Origin: Bacteroidota bacterium | GTDB lineage: Bacteria; Bacteroidota; Bacteroidia; Bacteroidales; JAAAOM01 | Direction of reading: 5' to 3' | Assembly (NCBI GenBank): GCA_009908855.1 | Contig: JAAAOM010000044.1 | Coordinates: 1-62,812, forward strand | Length of the DNA stretch: 62,812 nucleotides | In this document: positions 26,893-36,679 of the stretch, piece after piece | Numbering within the stretch: position 1 is the first letter of the stretch | How the letters are laid out: each line of letters starts with the position of its first letter | Notes under the pieces: generated by a model | Told to the model about the DNA's origin: nothing | The model's database searches: none | Seen by the model: only the letters and a program-made list of their open reading frames with translations | Position numbers and translations under genes: made by a program

Positions 26893-28995
26893 TTGCAACA
26901 ACTTTCAAAAGATATTACTTATTTACCCGGTGTAGGTCCCAAAAGAGCAAAATTACTGAATAGTGAATTGCAAATATTCACGTATGGCGATTTGTTGTAC
27001 TATTTTCCGTATAAATATGTCGATCGATCAAAAATATATTCCATTGCTGAGATCAATACGGAACTCACACATATCCAGCTTAAAGGGAAAATAAAATCCT
27101 TTAGAATGGTTGGTGAGCGACGGGGAAAAAGGCTGGTTGCCAGTTTTAATGATAATACCGGGGCGATAGAACTTGTTTGGTTTAAAGGATGGCAGTGGGT
27201 TCAGAATAATATTGAGGTTGACAAAGAATACATCATTTTCGGAAAACCAACTATTTTTAACAGGCAGCTAAATATAGCCCATCCTGAGATTGAAACAACC
27301 GAGCATTATGAAAAGCAGTTCTCAAAAAGTCTTCAACCTCAGTATAATACAACCGAAAAGCTTAAGAACTCTTATATACATTCCAAAACCATCGCCAAAT
27401 TTCAGTATGCCTTGCAGGAAGAGTTAAAAGGAGGTATCAGGGAGTCGTTGCCCGATTATGTTAGTCAAAAGTATGGACTGCAACCATTAAGCGGGGCATT
27501 AAAAAATATTCACTTTCCTGCCGATAATGAATCGTTACGCAAGGCCAATTATCGCATTAAGTTTGAAGAATTATTTATTCTGCAACTCAATATTGTACGA
27601 CTAAAAGTGGGTCGTAATAACCAATTTAAAGGACATATTTTTAAAAGTGTAGGAACTTATTTCCATTCTTTCTATGAAAAACACCTGCCGTTTGAGCTCA
27701 CAGGAGCACAGAAAAAAGTGATCAAAGAAATTCGTCGTGATATGGGTTCGGGACTGCAAATGAACCGGATTTTGCAAGGCGATGTAGGTAGTGGAAAAAC
27801 ATTGGTAGCACTAATGAATATTCTTATTGCACTTGACAATGGTTACCAGGCCTGCTTGATGGCTCCCACCGAGATATTGGCTCAACAGCATTATCGAAGT
27901 ATTTCAGAATTGTTATTCGGATTACCGGTAAATGTTCGCTTGTTAACCGGATCCACCAAAAAGAAAATACGCGATGAGATCAGACAGGGATTGCATTCGG
28001 GCGAGTTACATATATTAATCGGAACCCATGCCCTGTTGGAGGATTATGTGCAGTTCTCCGACCTGGGACTGGTTGTTATTGATGAACAACACCGCTTTGG
28101 TGTTGCCCAACGGGCCAAATTATGGCAGAAAAATACCGTTCCGCCGCATGTTCTGGTAATGACAGCTACACCCATTCCCAGAACACTGGCCATGACCGTG
28201 TATGGTGATCTGGATGTGTCCGTAATCGATGAGCTGCCTCCCGGAAGGAAACCCATTCAAACCGTCCACTATTATGATTCCAAACGATTATCCATGTTTG
28301 GTTTTCTACGCCGACTAATTGAAGCCGGGCAGCAGATTTATGTGGTTTACCCGCTTATAAAAGAATCGGAGAAACTGGATTACAAAGATTTGGAAGATGG
28401 CTATGAGGCTATGGTAAGAGCTTTTCCACCACCTGATTATGTGGTGGCTTGTGTACACGGACAGATGAAACCGCAGGACAAGGATGATACCATGAATATG
28501 TTTAAGGCGGGTAAGATAAATATACTCGTAGCTACCACAGTGATAGAAGTGGGAGTGGATGTACCCAATGCAACGGTGATGGTTATTGAAAGCGCAGAAC
28601 GATTTGGATTGTCGCAGCTCCATCAGTTACGTGGTCGTGTAGGAAGGGGAGGAGACCAGAGTTATTGCATACTGATGACCTCCTATAAATTATCGAATGA
28701 TGCCAAAAAACGCCTGGAAACGATGGTACGTACCAATGATGGATTTGAAATTGCGGAAGTTGATATGAAACTGCGCGGACCGGGGGATTTGGATGGTACC
28801 CAACAAAGCGGGCTGGCCTTTAATCTAAAATTGGCCAATCTGGCCAAAGACAGCGACCTGGTGCAGTATACACGGGATGCAGCTGAAGAGTTGCTGGCAA
28901 ATGATCCGGCACTTGAAAAACCGGAGAACTCAATATTGTTGCCATCACTGAACAAACAACAAAATATTTCATTTGACTGGCGTGTGATTAGTTAG
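26893..28995 (+). CDS. recG: ATP-dependent DNA helicase RecG
   Basis: A 700-residue branch-migration helicase. The N-terminal wedge domain begins with ITYLPGVGPKRAKLLNSEL and includes an OB fold (HIQLKGKIKSF). The helicase core shows Walker A LQGDVGSGKTLVAL at about 295-308, LMAPTEILAQQHY, the DEQH box VVIDEQHRFGV, MTATPIPRTLAMTVYGDLD, and the RecG-typical C-terminal QLRGRVGRGGDQSYCILMT and MKLRGPGDLDGTQQSG. RecG remodels stalled forks and Holliday junctions. The only start that preserves the family N-terminus is a TTG codon at 26893, read here as the initiator. Confidence 0.94.
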   Translation: MQQLSKDITYLPGVGPKRAKLLNSELQIFTYGDLLYYFPYKYVDRSKIYSIAEINTELTHIQLKGKIKSFRMVGERRGKRLVASFNDNTGAIELVWFKGWQWVQNNIEVDKEYIIFGKPTIFNRQLNIAHPEIETTEHYEKQFSKSLQPQYNTTEKLKNSYIHSKTIAKFQYALQEELKGGIRESLPDYVSQKYGLQPLSGALKNIHFPADNESLRKANYRIKFEELFILQLNIVRLKVGRNNQFKGHIFKSVGTYFHSFYEKHLPFELTGAQKKVIKEIRRDMGSGLQMNRILQGDVGSGKTLVALMNILIALDNGYQACLMAPTEILAQQHYRSISELLFGLPVNVRLLTGSTKKKIRDEIRQGLHSGELHILIGTHALLEDYVQFSDLGLVVIDEQHRFGVAQRAKLWQKNTVPPHVLVMTATPIPRTLAMTVYGDLDVSVIDELPPGRKPIQTVHYYDSKRLSMFGFLRRLIEAGQQIYVVYPLIKESEKLDYKDLEDGYEAMVRAFPPPDYVVACVHGQMKPQDKDDTMNMFKAGKINILVATTVIEVGVDVPNATVMVIESAERFGLSQLHQLRGRVGRGGDQSYCILMTSYKLSNDAKKRLETMVRTNDGFEIAEVDMKLRGPGDLDGTQQSGLAFNLKLANLAKDSDLVQYTRDAAEELLANDPALEKPENSILLPSLNKQQNISFDWRVIS

Positions 28996-29071
28996 TTGGT
29001 TGGTACTTTGTGCCAATTCTGAAATGGTATTTCAGGATATAGTTACCTTTGATTCATCTATGGCATTTTAA

Positions 29072-32000
29072 CTAATAAATATCCTCGTGCCAGCGTTCTT
29101 CCTGTATAAGGTTTAGCATAGAATGCTTCGTTTTTGCAAACGATTGTTCCCAATACTGTTTTACCGATTTGGCCATTTTTATTGACCCACAAAGATATAC
29201 ATGGGCACCCTTTGATAGCCATACTTTCATTTCACCTTTATTTTCTTCTATAACCTCATATACATATTTCAGCGCATTATCATCACGGGAAAATACTTTG
29301 TCGCAGCGCTCAAGGATTTCATCTTTAATAAAATCTTCAAATTCATCGGCATACAAGTTGTCTTGTGCCTTGTACCTGTTACCAATAATTAACCAGGTAT
29401 TCTTTGGTTGCTTAAATACTTTACGTTCCTGTAAAATTGCCCTAAAAGGAGCAATACCTGTACTTACACCAATCATAATTATTGGTGTATTGGCATTCTT
29501 AGGAAGTGAAAACAGCTCGTTGGTGCTGAGTTTAAAATCGAGTTTTGTGCCTATCTGCAGGGTTTCATTTGCATAAACGGAAGCAGTACCTTCGTGTTTG
29601 TTGTCCAGGTAATCGTACCGGATAGTTTTTATTGTAAGGTGTAAAGCATTAGGGTGCATTGTTGGGCTGGATGCAATAGAATATTCCCTGCCTTTTAAGG
29701 GTGGCAGTAGTTGCTCCAGGGCTCCGGCGTTTATTTGAAGTTTATACCTGATAATTAAATCCAGCACATTTCCTTTCTCAATAAGCTCATATAGTTCCTG
29801 AGGATTCTCAAGCAACTCTTTTAAAAGATTGTTTTCTGTTAACTTATAAAACTTTTCAATGGTTTGCGTTTTTAAAGTCGTAATTTCAAATTCCTCCTGA
29901 AGTTTTTGCTTGAAAACATCTTTATTAGCAAGATTATCATATTCCAGGCAACTATTTATCTTTTCTGCCAGCCACTCCGGATTTTTCGGGAAAATTTCAA
30001 TGGAATCGCCTATGGTATAGGTTATGTCTGCATTGTTTACATTCAACTCTAAATGAAAAACAGGCAGGACCTCTTTTCCGTTGGTTAATTCCCTGCGTTC
30101 GGTAATAATTCCCTGATATACCTTTTCGGGGGTAAGTTGCATACCGGGTGTATCCATGCCATTACCCTGTGTAAATAAAGCACAGGTTTCCTTAATCCAC
30201 TTCATAGCTGATGCAGAATAATCAATATCGCAATCAATTCGCGGGTAAAAGGCAGTTGCTCCTAATTCTAACAGTCGCCTGTCCAGTTCCTTTCCTGTTA
30301 GGCAGAAATTGTCGTAGTCTGAATCCCCTAATGCACATACGCTAAAATTGAGTTGTTCCAATCTGGGCATGTGTTTGGCAAATAATTCATCAAAAAACCG
30401 ATAGGCCATTGGTGGGGGGTCGCCTTCACCATCTGTACTTACTATCGCTAACAAATTGGTAGCAGTACTAATATCTTCAACCGATATGTGTAATGTGCTT
30501 TTACAGGTAGCTTTTACATTTTGCTTGTTATAATATGCCTGTGCCTGTTCCGCTATATTCTTACTATTGCCTGTTGAAGTGGCGTATAAAATGATCACTT
30601 CGGCATCTTTGTTTATAGCAGTATTCAGCAATTTTGTGGTGGTAGCCCTGTCTGTTACTGTATTTCCTGTTTGCCTATTGAAAGGAAGATTTTTATTTGT
30701 TTTAATGATAAAATAAACGGAAAAGAATGATAGCAGGGATGTCAATATCCAGGCAATATCAACACTTACAATTGCCCATTGTCTTTCAACCCAGGTAGAC
30801 CAAAACCAATCTCCTGTTGTAAGTCCGTTTGACAAGGGTACAAACAGTCCTAGAATACCCAACAAAGTAAGGTATTTTATATTGATATGCCTGAAATTTT
30901 TGTGAAACAATCCGACAATAGTTAATACCAGCCAGGAAATAAAAAAGATCGAATTAACTACTGAAATTCTGGATGAAGTATCAATAGGAACAAGTTTATT
31001 AGCAATAAATAAAATCGCCGTTGCAGGTAACAGTGCCATACAAATACTAAGGAACACTTTTGTAGACCTATATTGGAACTTACGCTGCCGTCTTGTGTAT
31101 TTACTGTTATTAATTCGCGCTTCATACCAAAGCATAATCCCTGAAATCAACATAAAACAGGTTATTAAGCCCAAAAAGAAATAGGTGAACTTTATAAAAA
31201 AGCCCCCAAAAGCTCCATAATGTAACTTGATGAGCGCATTTAAAACCGAGCTGGCATAGCTTTTATTGTTAGGTTCCATTCGGAAAAGCTCTCTTCCGTC
31301 TTTTAAAGCATACATAACATAACCACTGCCATTTATATTTCTTCCATCATCCACATTAAGGGTAATCATACCATCGTTTCGACCATAGCGCTGCAGTTTT
31401 ATTTGGGTTATTTCCCGATTATTAAATAATTCCTGAGCTTTCAGGAAATAAGCCTGAACACTTTTATTTTGTAATTTGGTAGAATCTTCAGGTGGATGTA
31501 TTCCCATTTCGGGCTGTACGGTTGCAATTACTTTATCGGTATCTCCGTCAAACAAAAGTAATGCGCTGGGCAACAGAATAAATGTGAGCAAACCTAACAG
31601 TGCTCCTGTAAAACCATAAACCAACTGAAATGGTAAACCAATTAAGCCAAGCGTAGTATGTGCATTAGACCATATTTTTCGCCATTCGCCTTTTGTTACA
31701 AAAGCATATAATTTACCCACTACATGTTGCCAGTGAATAAGCACACCTGTTATACTTGCAAACAGTAGGAATAACCCGGCAAATCCGGCAATATACCTAC
31801 CAAAAGGGAATTGTCGTAAATAATGGAGTCTATAAAGTGTATCTATCAGGGTATATTTAGGTTCTGTGTTTGGTATATACCGGTAATTGTCGCTCGGAAT
31901 TATTATCCCCCTAAAATAGTCTTCCCTGGAGGTATCTCCCTTCGGATGCTCATGGCCTGTAAAGCGGATCACTGGTACAAGGCTGTTTCCATTCCATATA

Positions 32001-32245
32001 TTAAGGTCTTCATCAGGAATATAATTTGGGTTGTTTTCTGCAATAGTTTGAAGTACGCGGTCCAAATCAATATTCTCAGCATATTCAATTCTGTTTTCGG
32101 GTTGTTCCCATTGGAACATGTGGTGCCTAAAAAATGATATTGAACCTGTAAAAAATATTACAAACAGGGCTACACTTGTAGTAATTCCTGCAACCGTATG
32201 AGTATGAAAAAGTATATTATATGCTCTTTTAGGTAAACTTTTCAT
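29072..32245 (-). CDS. PepSY membrane protein fused to flavodoxin and FAD/NAD(P)H reductase domains
   Basis: A 1057-residue inner-membrane protein. Residues 1-530 form the PepSY_TM module: a first helix in ILFHTHTVAGITTSVALFVI, a large periplasmic PepSY region, then several more membrane helices (LLFASITGVLIHW, AFGGFFIKFTYFFLGLI). At about 548 a flavodoxin domain begins (VIILYATSTGNSKNIAEQAQ). The FAD site is REYSIASSPT (about 850), the nicotinamide-nucleotide site IMIGVSTGIAPFRAIL (about 925), and YLCGSIKMAKSV is near the end, as in sulfite-reductase/P450-reductase flavoproteins. It likely draws electrons from NAD(P)H across the membrane to reduce ferric iron from imported siderophore or heme. 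It is the last gene of the TonB-receptor cluster. Confidence 0.85.
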   Translation of the reverse strand: MKSLPKRAYNILFHTHTVAGITTSVALFVIFFTGSISFFRHHMFQWEQPENRIEYAENIDLDRVLQTIAENNPNYIPDEDLNIWNGNSLVPVIRFTGHEHPKGDTSREDYFRGIIIPSDNYRYIPNTEPKYTLIDTLYRLHYLRQFPFGRYIAGFAGLFLLFASITGVLIHWQHVVGKLYAFVTKGEWRKIWSNAHTTLGLIGLPFQLVYGFTGALLGLLTFILLPSALLLFDGDTDKVIATVQPEMGIHPPEDSTKLQNKSVQAYFLKAQELFNNREITQIKLQRYGRNDGMITLNVDDGRNINGSGYVMYALKDGRELFRMEPNNKSYASSVLNALIKLHYGAFGGFFIKFTYFFLGLITCFMLISGIMLWYEARINNSKYTRRQRKFQYRSTKVFLSICMALLPATAILFIANKLVPIDTSSRISVVNSIFFISWLVLTIVGLFHKNFRHINIKYLTLLGILGLFVPLSNGLTTGDWFWSTWVERQWAIVSVDIAWILTSLLSFFSVYFIIKTNKNLPFNRQTGNTVTDRATTTKLLNTAINKDAEVIILYATSTGNSKNIAEQAQAYYNKQNVKATCKSTLHISVEDISTATNLLAIVSTDGEGDPPPMAYRFFDELFAKHMPRLEQLNFSVCALGDSDYDNFCLTGKELDRRLLELGATAFYPRIDCDIDYSASAMKWIKETCALFTQGNGMDTPGMQLTPEKVYQGIITERRELTNGKEVLPVFHLELNVNNADITYTIGDSIEIFPKNPEWLAEKINSCLEYDNLANKDVFKQKLQEEFEITTLKTQTIEKFYKLTENNLLKELLENPQELYELIEKGNVLDLIIRYKLQINAGALEQLLPPLKGREYSIASSPTMHPNALHLTIKTIRYDYLDNKHEGTASVYANETLQIGTKLDFKLSTNELFSLPKNANTPIIMIGVSTGIAPFRAILQERKVFKQPKNTWLIIGNRYKAQDNLYADEFEDFIKDEILERCDKVFSRDDNALKYVYEVIEENKGEMKVWLSKGAHVYLCGSIKMAKSVKQYWEQSFAKTKHSMLNLIQEERWHEDIY

Positions 32246-32307
32246 AAATAGATTTTGCTACCAATGCCGTGATGATATTTTGCGATGTATGCATTGGCAA
32301 CAATTTT

Positions 32308-32589
32308 TTAATTTGCAAAGTGAATAATAAAGTAACAACATGAGGATCCAAGTAGGTAGATTCCCCATATTTTCCAACCATTTTTTGCTAAAAATGCCAG
32401 TATCATAAAACCAACCCAGAAAAGGAATATGCTGTACGAGGCCGTCATTATCAGAGGTGCTTTGTCATCGAGAAATACACCAACTACAATATGCAGAAGG
32501 TTTGCCAAAATGTACCCTCCAACAAACCCTGCGGTAATTTTTAATGCCCGTTGCCCCTTTGTAGATAAATATTTTTTATTAGCCGGCAT
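32308..32589 (-). CDS. Small membrane protein, DUF3649-like, of the iron-uptake cluster
   Basis: A 93-residue protein with three probable membrane helices (ALKITAGFVGGYILANLLHI, APLIMTASYSIFLFWVGFMI, WGIYLLGSSCCYFII). The order 'helix with GGY, short polar loop, two helices' resembles DUF3649 iron-uptake accessory proteins encoded beside PepSY reductases in Pseudomonas siderophore loci. This match is from pattern and context, not alignment. It starts 2 bases after the preceding small gene stops and 62 bases before the PepSY reductase. Confidence 0.65.
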   Translation of the reverse strand: MPANKKYLSTKGQRALKITAGFVGGYILANLLHIVVGVFLDDKAPLIMTASYSIFLFWVGFMILAFLAKNGWKIWGIYLLGSSCCYFIIHFAN

Positions 32590-32591
32590 AA

Positions 32592-32876
32592 TTATGGTGT
32601 ATTTGAATTCATAAATAATTGTTTGTATATGGGCAACAGGATTATGAGAAGGCTCAGTACAAGAACCATTGAAAAAAGGGAAATCATCAATCCGGTAAAC
32701 ACATCGAATTGTTTAATTATGAGATAAATAGAACCAATTAGCAATATGGAAGATATTACACGAACAACAAGCAGATTGGTTATGGTTAAACTACTAAACT
32801 TTGAATCCCGATATGGGAAATAAACAGATTGACTATAAAGTAATAATAACCCTATGATTTGCAGAATATATGCCAT
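32592..32876 (-). CDS. Small membrane protein, DUF3325-like, of the iron-uptake cluster
   Basis: A 94-residue protein with three hydrophobic segments (MAYILQIIGLLLLYSQSVYF, ISSILLIGSIYLII, LISLFSMVLVLSLLIILLPI). Its size, membrane topology and place before the DUF3649-like gene suggest a DUF3325-type accessory protein of siderophore reductase complexes. The sequence evidence alone is weak. It is followed directly by the next small gene (2-base gap), so both are likely made together and may assemble with the PepSY reductase. Confidence 0.55.
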   Translation of the reverse strand: MAYILQIIGLLLLYSQSVYFPYRDSKFSSLTITNLLVVRVISSILLIGSIYLIIKQFDVFTGLMISLFSMVLVLSLLIILLPIYKQLFMNSNTP

Positions 32877-32963
32877 AATAAGTCATATGTAAAACCACCA
32901 GGAATGCATGGACGCTTTTTATCCCAAATGGCTAATTGCTCATGCATTCGTGGTGAAAAGAAA

Positions 32964-34268
32964 TTAGTTATTATTCGCAATATTGATACAATTTAGCAAT
33001 TCAGCACCGGTAACATCAAACGCTTTGCTTGCCGATGGTGTACCAGGGGTATATTTATAATAGGCGACCTCGGTAGATGATGCAACTGAAAAATAGATAT
33101 CACCTTTGTGCTCGAACGTTGTTGATACAGAATAGGAACCTGTCGCAGGTGCACCTGTAATTTCAGTTACTTTTTTTGCCGTCAGATCAAGTTCGCACCA
33201 TACGGCCGTTTCAGCGGCAAAAAGCAATCCAAGAACCTGATTTAGTTTTTCATCATTTGCCTGCAAGGCTTGTAGCTTTTCCTGGTAAGTTTCACCTGGC
33301 ATATCGTTAACAATGTCAACCGCCTCCTGGGGTACATCTTTATTTACTTTAGCAATTGCCAATCCGTTTCCAATCACCCTAAAACCTCTGGCATGTGGAA
33401 ATAATATATTTGACGGAGCAAGAATAGCACCAGGCTGAAAATCATACGTGGTATCTAATGTATTGTTTCCCGAAGTAATCTTATGAACACGGGCGTAGAT
33501 ACCTGTACCTATACTACCGCCATCTAAGATATAAATATCGCCATTATCATCGGCATATTGCTGGCCGAATTCATAGTTCGGCGTAATTCCACCAGATAAA
33601 GGTGCGGATCTTGAAAGTTTACCCACATAAGATTTTGAAGCAATATTTGCATGGTGAAGAAAGAACCCCGAGTATCCTGTGCCGCTGTTAGTAGGCCTGG
33701 CAATACCAAAAACATCATCACCTCTTAGTACCAGGTCCTGATAGCGCGATTCTTCCGGAGCATTAGGCTCAACCGCACCTGAGATATCTATACTTCCGGT
33801 AATTTCCATCGTGGTGGCATCAAAAATCACAAATTCGTTCAGCTCTGCATTTCCATGAAAAACACCGGTATTTTCATCTTTTATTGTAAAACGTGAAATC
33901 CAATCGGTTGTTGGAATGTATCCTTTCTCATATAATTTACCATCTTGATCTACTGCTAATTGTGACATTCCAAATGTACCATCAATTCGGGGAGTATAGA
34001 TGTTATGATTGTATACATCCCGGGGCAGATATGTGATAAAATCCTGACCATCCGATAAATCTACTGTACCAGTTGGTATTTCTTCAAAATACTTTACAGA
34101 ACCCGATTCACCTTTAGTGCCGGAAATAACAAATCCGGATGTTTTATCTTTATTTTCAGGATTGCCATTGTCATCATCGTCTTGTTCGCAAGATACCATA
34201 AAACAAACTGTTAAAGCTGATAACAGCATTACTTTTGCCAACCATTTAATTTTATTAATTTTCCTCAT
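32964..34268 (-). CDS. DUF4374 lipoprotein, XusB-like siderophore-binding protein
   Basis: A 434-residue lipoprotein with signal sequence ending MVSC (lipobox Cys27) followed by an acidic DDDDN stretch, a feature of surface-exposed Bacteroidota lipoproteins. The rest is a beta-propeller-like protein of the DUF4374 family, with repeated blades such as FGMSQLAVDQDGKLYEKGYI and FGQQYADDNGDIYILDGGS. In Bacteroides thetaiotaomicron the DUF4374 lipoprotein XusB binds ferric catecholate siderophores at the surface and works with the receptor XusA. Here it sits 14 bases after the TonB receptor gene, the same order. The ligand is not known for this protein. Confidence 0.82.
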   Translation of the reverse strand: MRKINKIKWLAKVMLLSALTVCFMVSCEQDDDDNGNPENKDKTSGFVISGTKGESGSVKYFEEIPTGTVDLSDGQDFITYLPRDVYNHNIYTPRIDGTFGMSQLAVDQDGKLYEKGYIPTTDWISRFTIKDENTGVFHGNAELNEFVIFDATTMEITGSIDISGAVEPNAPEESRYQDLVLRGDDVFGIARPTNSGTGYSGFFLHHANIASKSYVGKLSRSAPLSGGITPNYEFGQQYADDNGDIYILDGGSIGTGIYARVHKITSGNNTLDTTYDFQPGAILAPSNILFPHARGFRVIGNGLAIAKVNKDVPQEAVDIVNDMPGETYQEKLQALQANDEKLNQVLGLLFAAETAVWCELDLTAKKVTEITGAPATGSYSVSTTFEHKGDIYFSVASSTEVAYYKYTPGTPSASKAFDVTGAELLNCINIANNN

Positions 34269-34282
34269 GATTTCGATTTTAA

Positions 34283-36679
34283 CTATTCATATTTATTTAA
34301 ATTGTAACTCATTTTCAAGGCATAATGTATTCCCGGTCGGGGAATTCTAAAATTATCGTAGATTAAACTGTTTAAAACATTGTTAACTGTGAAACCAATA
34401 ATTATTTTCTTATCAGGGTGCGTAAAAACCAGCCCCGTGTTTAGAAGATTTTGACGGGGGACTATATTGTCCGGATTTGCATCATCTAAATCCCGGAAAC
34501 CATTTGTAGTTATCGTAAACCGATCAATATAGAAATAGCTGACATCGAATTTTAAATCTATTTCACTGTCAAAAAAACGGGTGAAATTGTATGTTACTTT
34601 CGTATTAGTATAAAACCCGGCCAGGTTTGGAACGCGGGCTCCATAATCATCCCCCGGTGTTGAAATGGTATTGGATTGTTTGGTTAGGTTTACCATTACA
34701 TCTAAATCCTTAATGGGTGTGAACCGGCTTGAAAATTCGGCACCTATGCCGTCAACATTTGCTTCGTTTACAAATCTTAATTGTTCTGTACCAAAAACTA
34801 CGGTGCGTATTAAGTCTTTTTGGTTTCTGATAAAACCTTCCAATTGTGCTGAAAAGAACTTGCTATTCGAGTACGCTTTTGAGTAATTGATTCCTACATT
34901 CCAGTTATTACTTTTTTCCGGTTGAATAAAGTAATTAGGAACAATAGTATTGTAGTTGCCAAATATCTCTGTTCCTCTGGGCAGACGAGTAGCTTGCTCA
35001 TAGCTTCCCCTTACAAAGAAGGAAGGTGTGAATTTATATTTTAAGGCAAATCCACCACCATGGTTATTTTCGGTAACTTCCCTGATTGGAACATTGTCCA
35101 GGTTTTCAATATTCAAAAGCTGTGCAGCTTCAGATATGTATGAATAATGTTTATAAATTAGGAGTGCGGTTATTGTATTATTGAAAAACTTTGTTTTAAG
35201 TTCTGCTCCCAGAATATTTCTTTTAAGATAGGATGGAAACGTATTGGGGTCTATTTTTCCCCTCGCTTCGTAGATCGGATCTTCACCTTTCACTTCTGTA
35301 AAACGGTAGTAATCAGACACGGTTAATTTTAAGGTTTCCATGAACTTGTAATTTGCCGTTATACGGTGAACGGTCCCATTTGTCACTCCATCCCTTAAAG
35401 TGGGTATAGGGTTATATTCCGCACCTTCATTATTTTGTCCTATAATCTGTCCGCTCCAATTGTAAATATTCGTAGTACTATCTCTGTCTTTTTTAAGGGA
35501 ATATGCATAAATACCGTAATAACGTATCAATGCTTTATCTTGCCACAACGTTTTGCGATAATCCAGGCGTGTTGAAACATTCGTATTATAGCCATGCGCT
35601 TCTCCGTAAGGTATACTTTGGATTTTGAGGCCATGTTGCAGTTCGTCATAACGCTCACTAAATACTCCCGATATCGTCAATTGATCTGCAATGCCAATTT
35701 TCTTAAAACGTGCGCTTAAATTGATAAAACCCGATGAATGCGTACTATGAAAACGTTCTGCATCTATTATTTCTTCTTTCAGGAATTGTGTTCCGTCATC
35801 TAATGTATTTATGTAGCCACTTCTGATGCTGCGCATTACATAATTGTTATCTGAATAATTATAAAAACCCATAGCGGAAACAGATAATTTTTCACCTATG
35901 TTTTTATGGCCGGACAAATTGGCCTTATGCGTATTAAATGAGCCAAAGGAATATGCTGCTCTTACATGATCGTTTGTGGTTTTATATGGCACCAGGTTTA
36001 CACCTCCTCCTAACGCATCTGTTCCTATGCCTACAGGCATTACACCTTTATACACCTCCACTTTTTCAATAGCATCTACTGGCAGATTGTTAATTTGAAT
36101 GCCACCACCGTAAACATCAAGCGGAATACCGTCATAATAAATTCGAACAGCATGGCCTGTAAGGCCATTTAAGCTAATGTTTGTTTCACTCCCCAAACCA
36201 CCCATTTGGCGGATAATCACACCTGTAGTTTGCTTTAAAACTTGTGAAAGATCAACAGATTGCGATTGCAGTTTTTTGGTTGTAAGTACCTCAATTTTTA
36301 TGGGTTCTTCGCGTTTTAATTGTTCTTCCGATTTACCCTGAACAACAACTTCATCCAAATATGTATGAATACTTTGCAGGGTTATATCTAATTGTATTAA
36401 TTTTCCCTGTTCCAAAGTAACCGGCTTCTTCTGGATTTCATATCCCAAATAACTGATGATAATGCTATACCTTCCTGTTTTTGTGGTTTTAAACGAGAAT
36501 TTTCCATGTTCATCAGTTACAGTACCAATCGAGGTGTTTTCAATTAAAACACTGGCAAAAGGCACAGACGCACCTTTTTCATCAGTAACGCGTCCCTCTA
36601 TTTGGCAATAGCTGGTTGATGCCAATCCTTTTTGACAAATAATTCCAAAAACTAATAGTACAAGGCCCTTCCAATGCAT
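34283..36679 (-). CDS. TonB-dependent outer-membrane receptor, XusA-like
   Basis: A 798-residue receptor. A signal peptide (residues 1-20) is followed by a carboxypeptidase-like regulatory domain (IEGRVTDEKGASVPFASVLI). The plug then includes LDEVVVQGKS, the long QTTGVIIRQMGGLGSETNIS and GVMPVGIGTDALGGGVNLVP. The C-terminal barrel ends with HYALKMSYNLNKYE. It lacks a SusD partner, so it is not a polysaccharide utilisation receptor; with the DUF4374 lipoprotein and the PepSY reductase it forms a probable ferric-siderophore importer. It is the first gene of the minus-strand cluster, so the promoter should lie in 36680-37050. I see no clear Fur box there. Confidence 0.88.
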   Translation of the reverse strand: MHWKGLVLLVFGIICQKGLASTSYCQIEGRVTDEKGASVPFASVLIENTSIGTVTDEHGKFSFKTTKTGRYSIIISYLGYEIQKKPVTLEQGKLIQLDITLQSIHTYLDEVVVQGKSEEQLKREEPIKIEVLTTKKLQSQSVDLSQVLKQTTGVIIRQMGGLGSETNISLNGLTGHAVRIYYDGIPLDVYGGGIQINNLPVDAIEKVEVYKGVMPVGIGTDALGGGVNLVPYKTTNDHVRAAYSFGSFNTHKANLSGHKNIGEKLSVSAMGFYNYSDNNYVMRSIRSGYINTLDDGTQFLKEEIIDAERFHSTHSSGFINLSARFKKIGIADQLTISGVFSERYDELQHGLKIQSIPYGEAHGYNTNVSTRLDYRKTLWQDKALIRYYGIYAYSLKKDRDSTTNIYNWSGQIIGQNNEGAEYNPIPTLRDGVTNGTVHRITANYKFMETLKLTVSDYYRFTEVKGEDPIYEARGKIDPNTFPSYLKRNILGAELKTKFFNNTITALLIYKHYSYISEAAQLLNIENLDNVPIREVTENNHGGGFALKYKFTPSFFVRGSYEQATRLPRGTEIFGNYNTIVPNYFIQPEKSNNWNVGINYSKAYSNSKFFSAQLEGFIRNQKDLIRTVVFGTEQLRFVNEANVDGIGAEFSSRFTPIKDLDVMVNLTKQSNTISTPGDDYGARVPNLAGFYTNTKVTYNFTRFFDSEIDLKFDVSYFYIDRFTITTNGFRDLDDANPDNIVPRQNLLNTGLVFTHPDKKIIIGFTVNNVLNSLIYDNFRIPRPGIHYALKMSYNLNKYE

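Noticed and set aside
29019-29035. CTGAAAT/ATTTCAG hairpin between recG and the PepSY reductase gene
   Set aside because: A perfect 7-bp stem, but no T-run on either side; too weak to call a terminator.
34283-36679. Polysaccharide-utilisation (SusC) receptor
   Set aside because: No SusD-like gene is adjacent; the partner is a DUF4374 lipoprotein and a PepSY reductase, which points to iron uptake.
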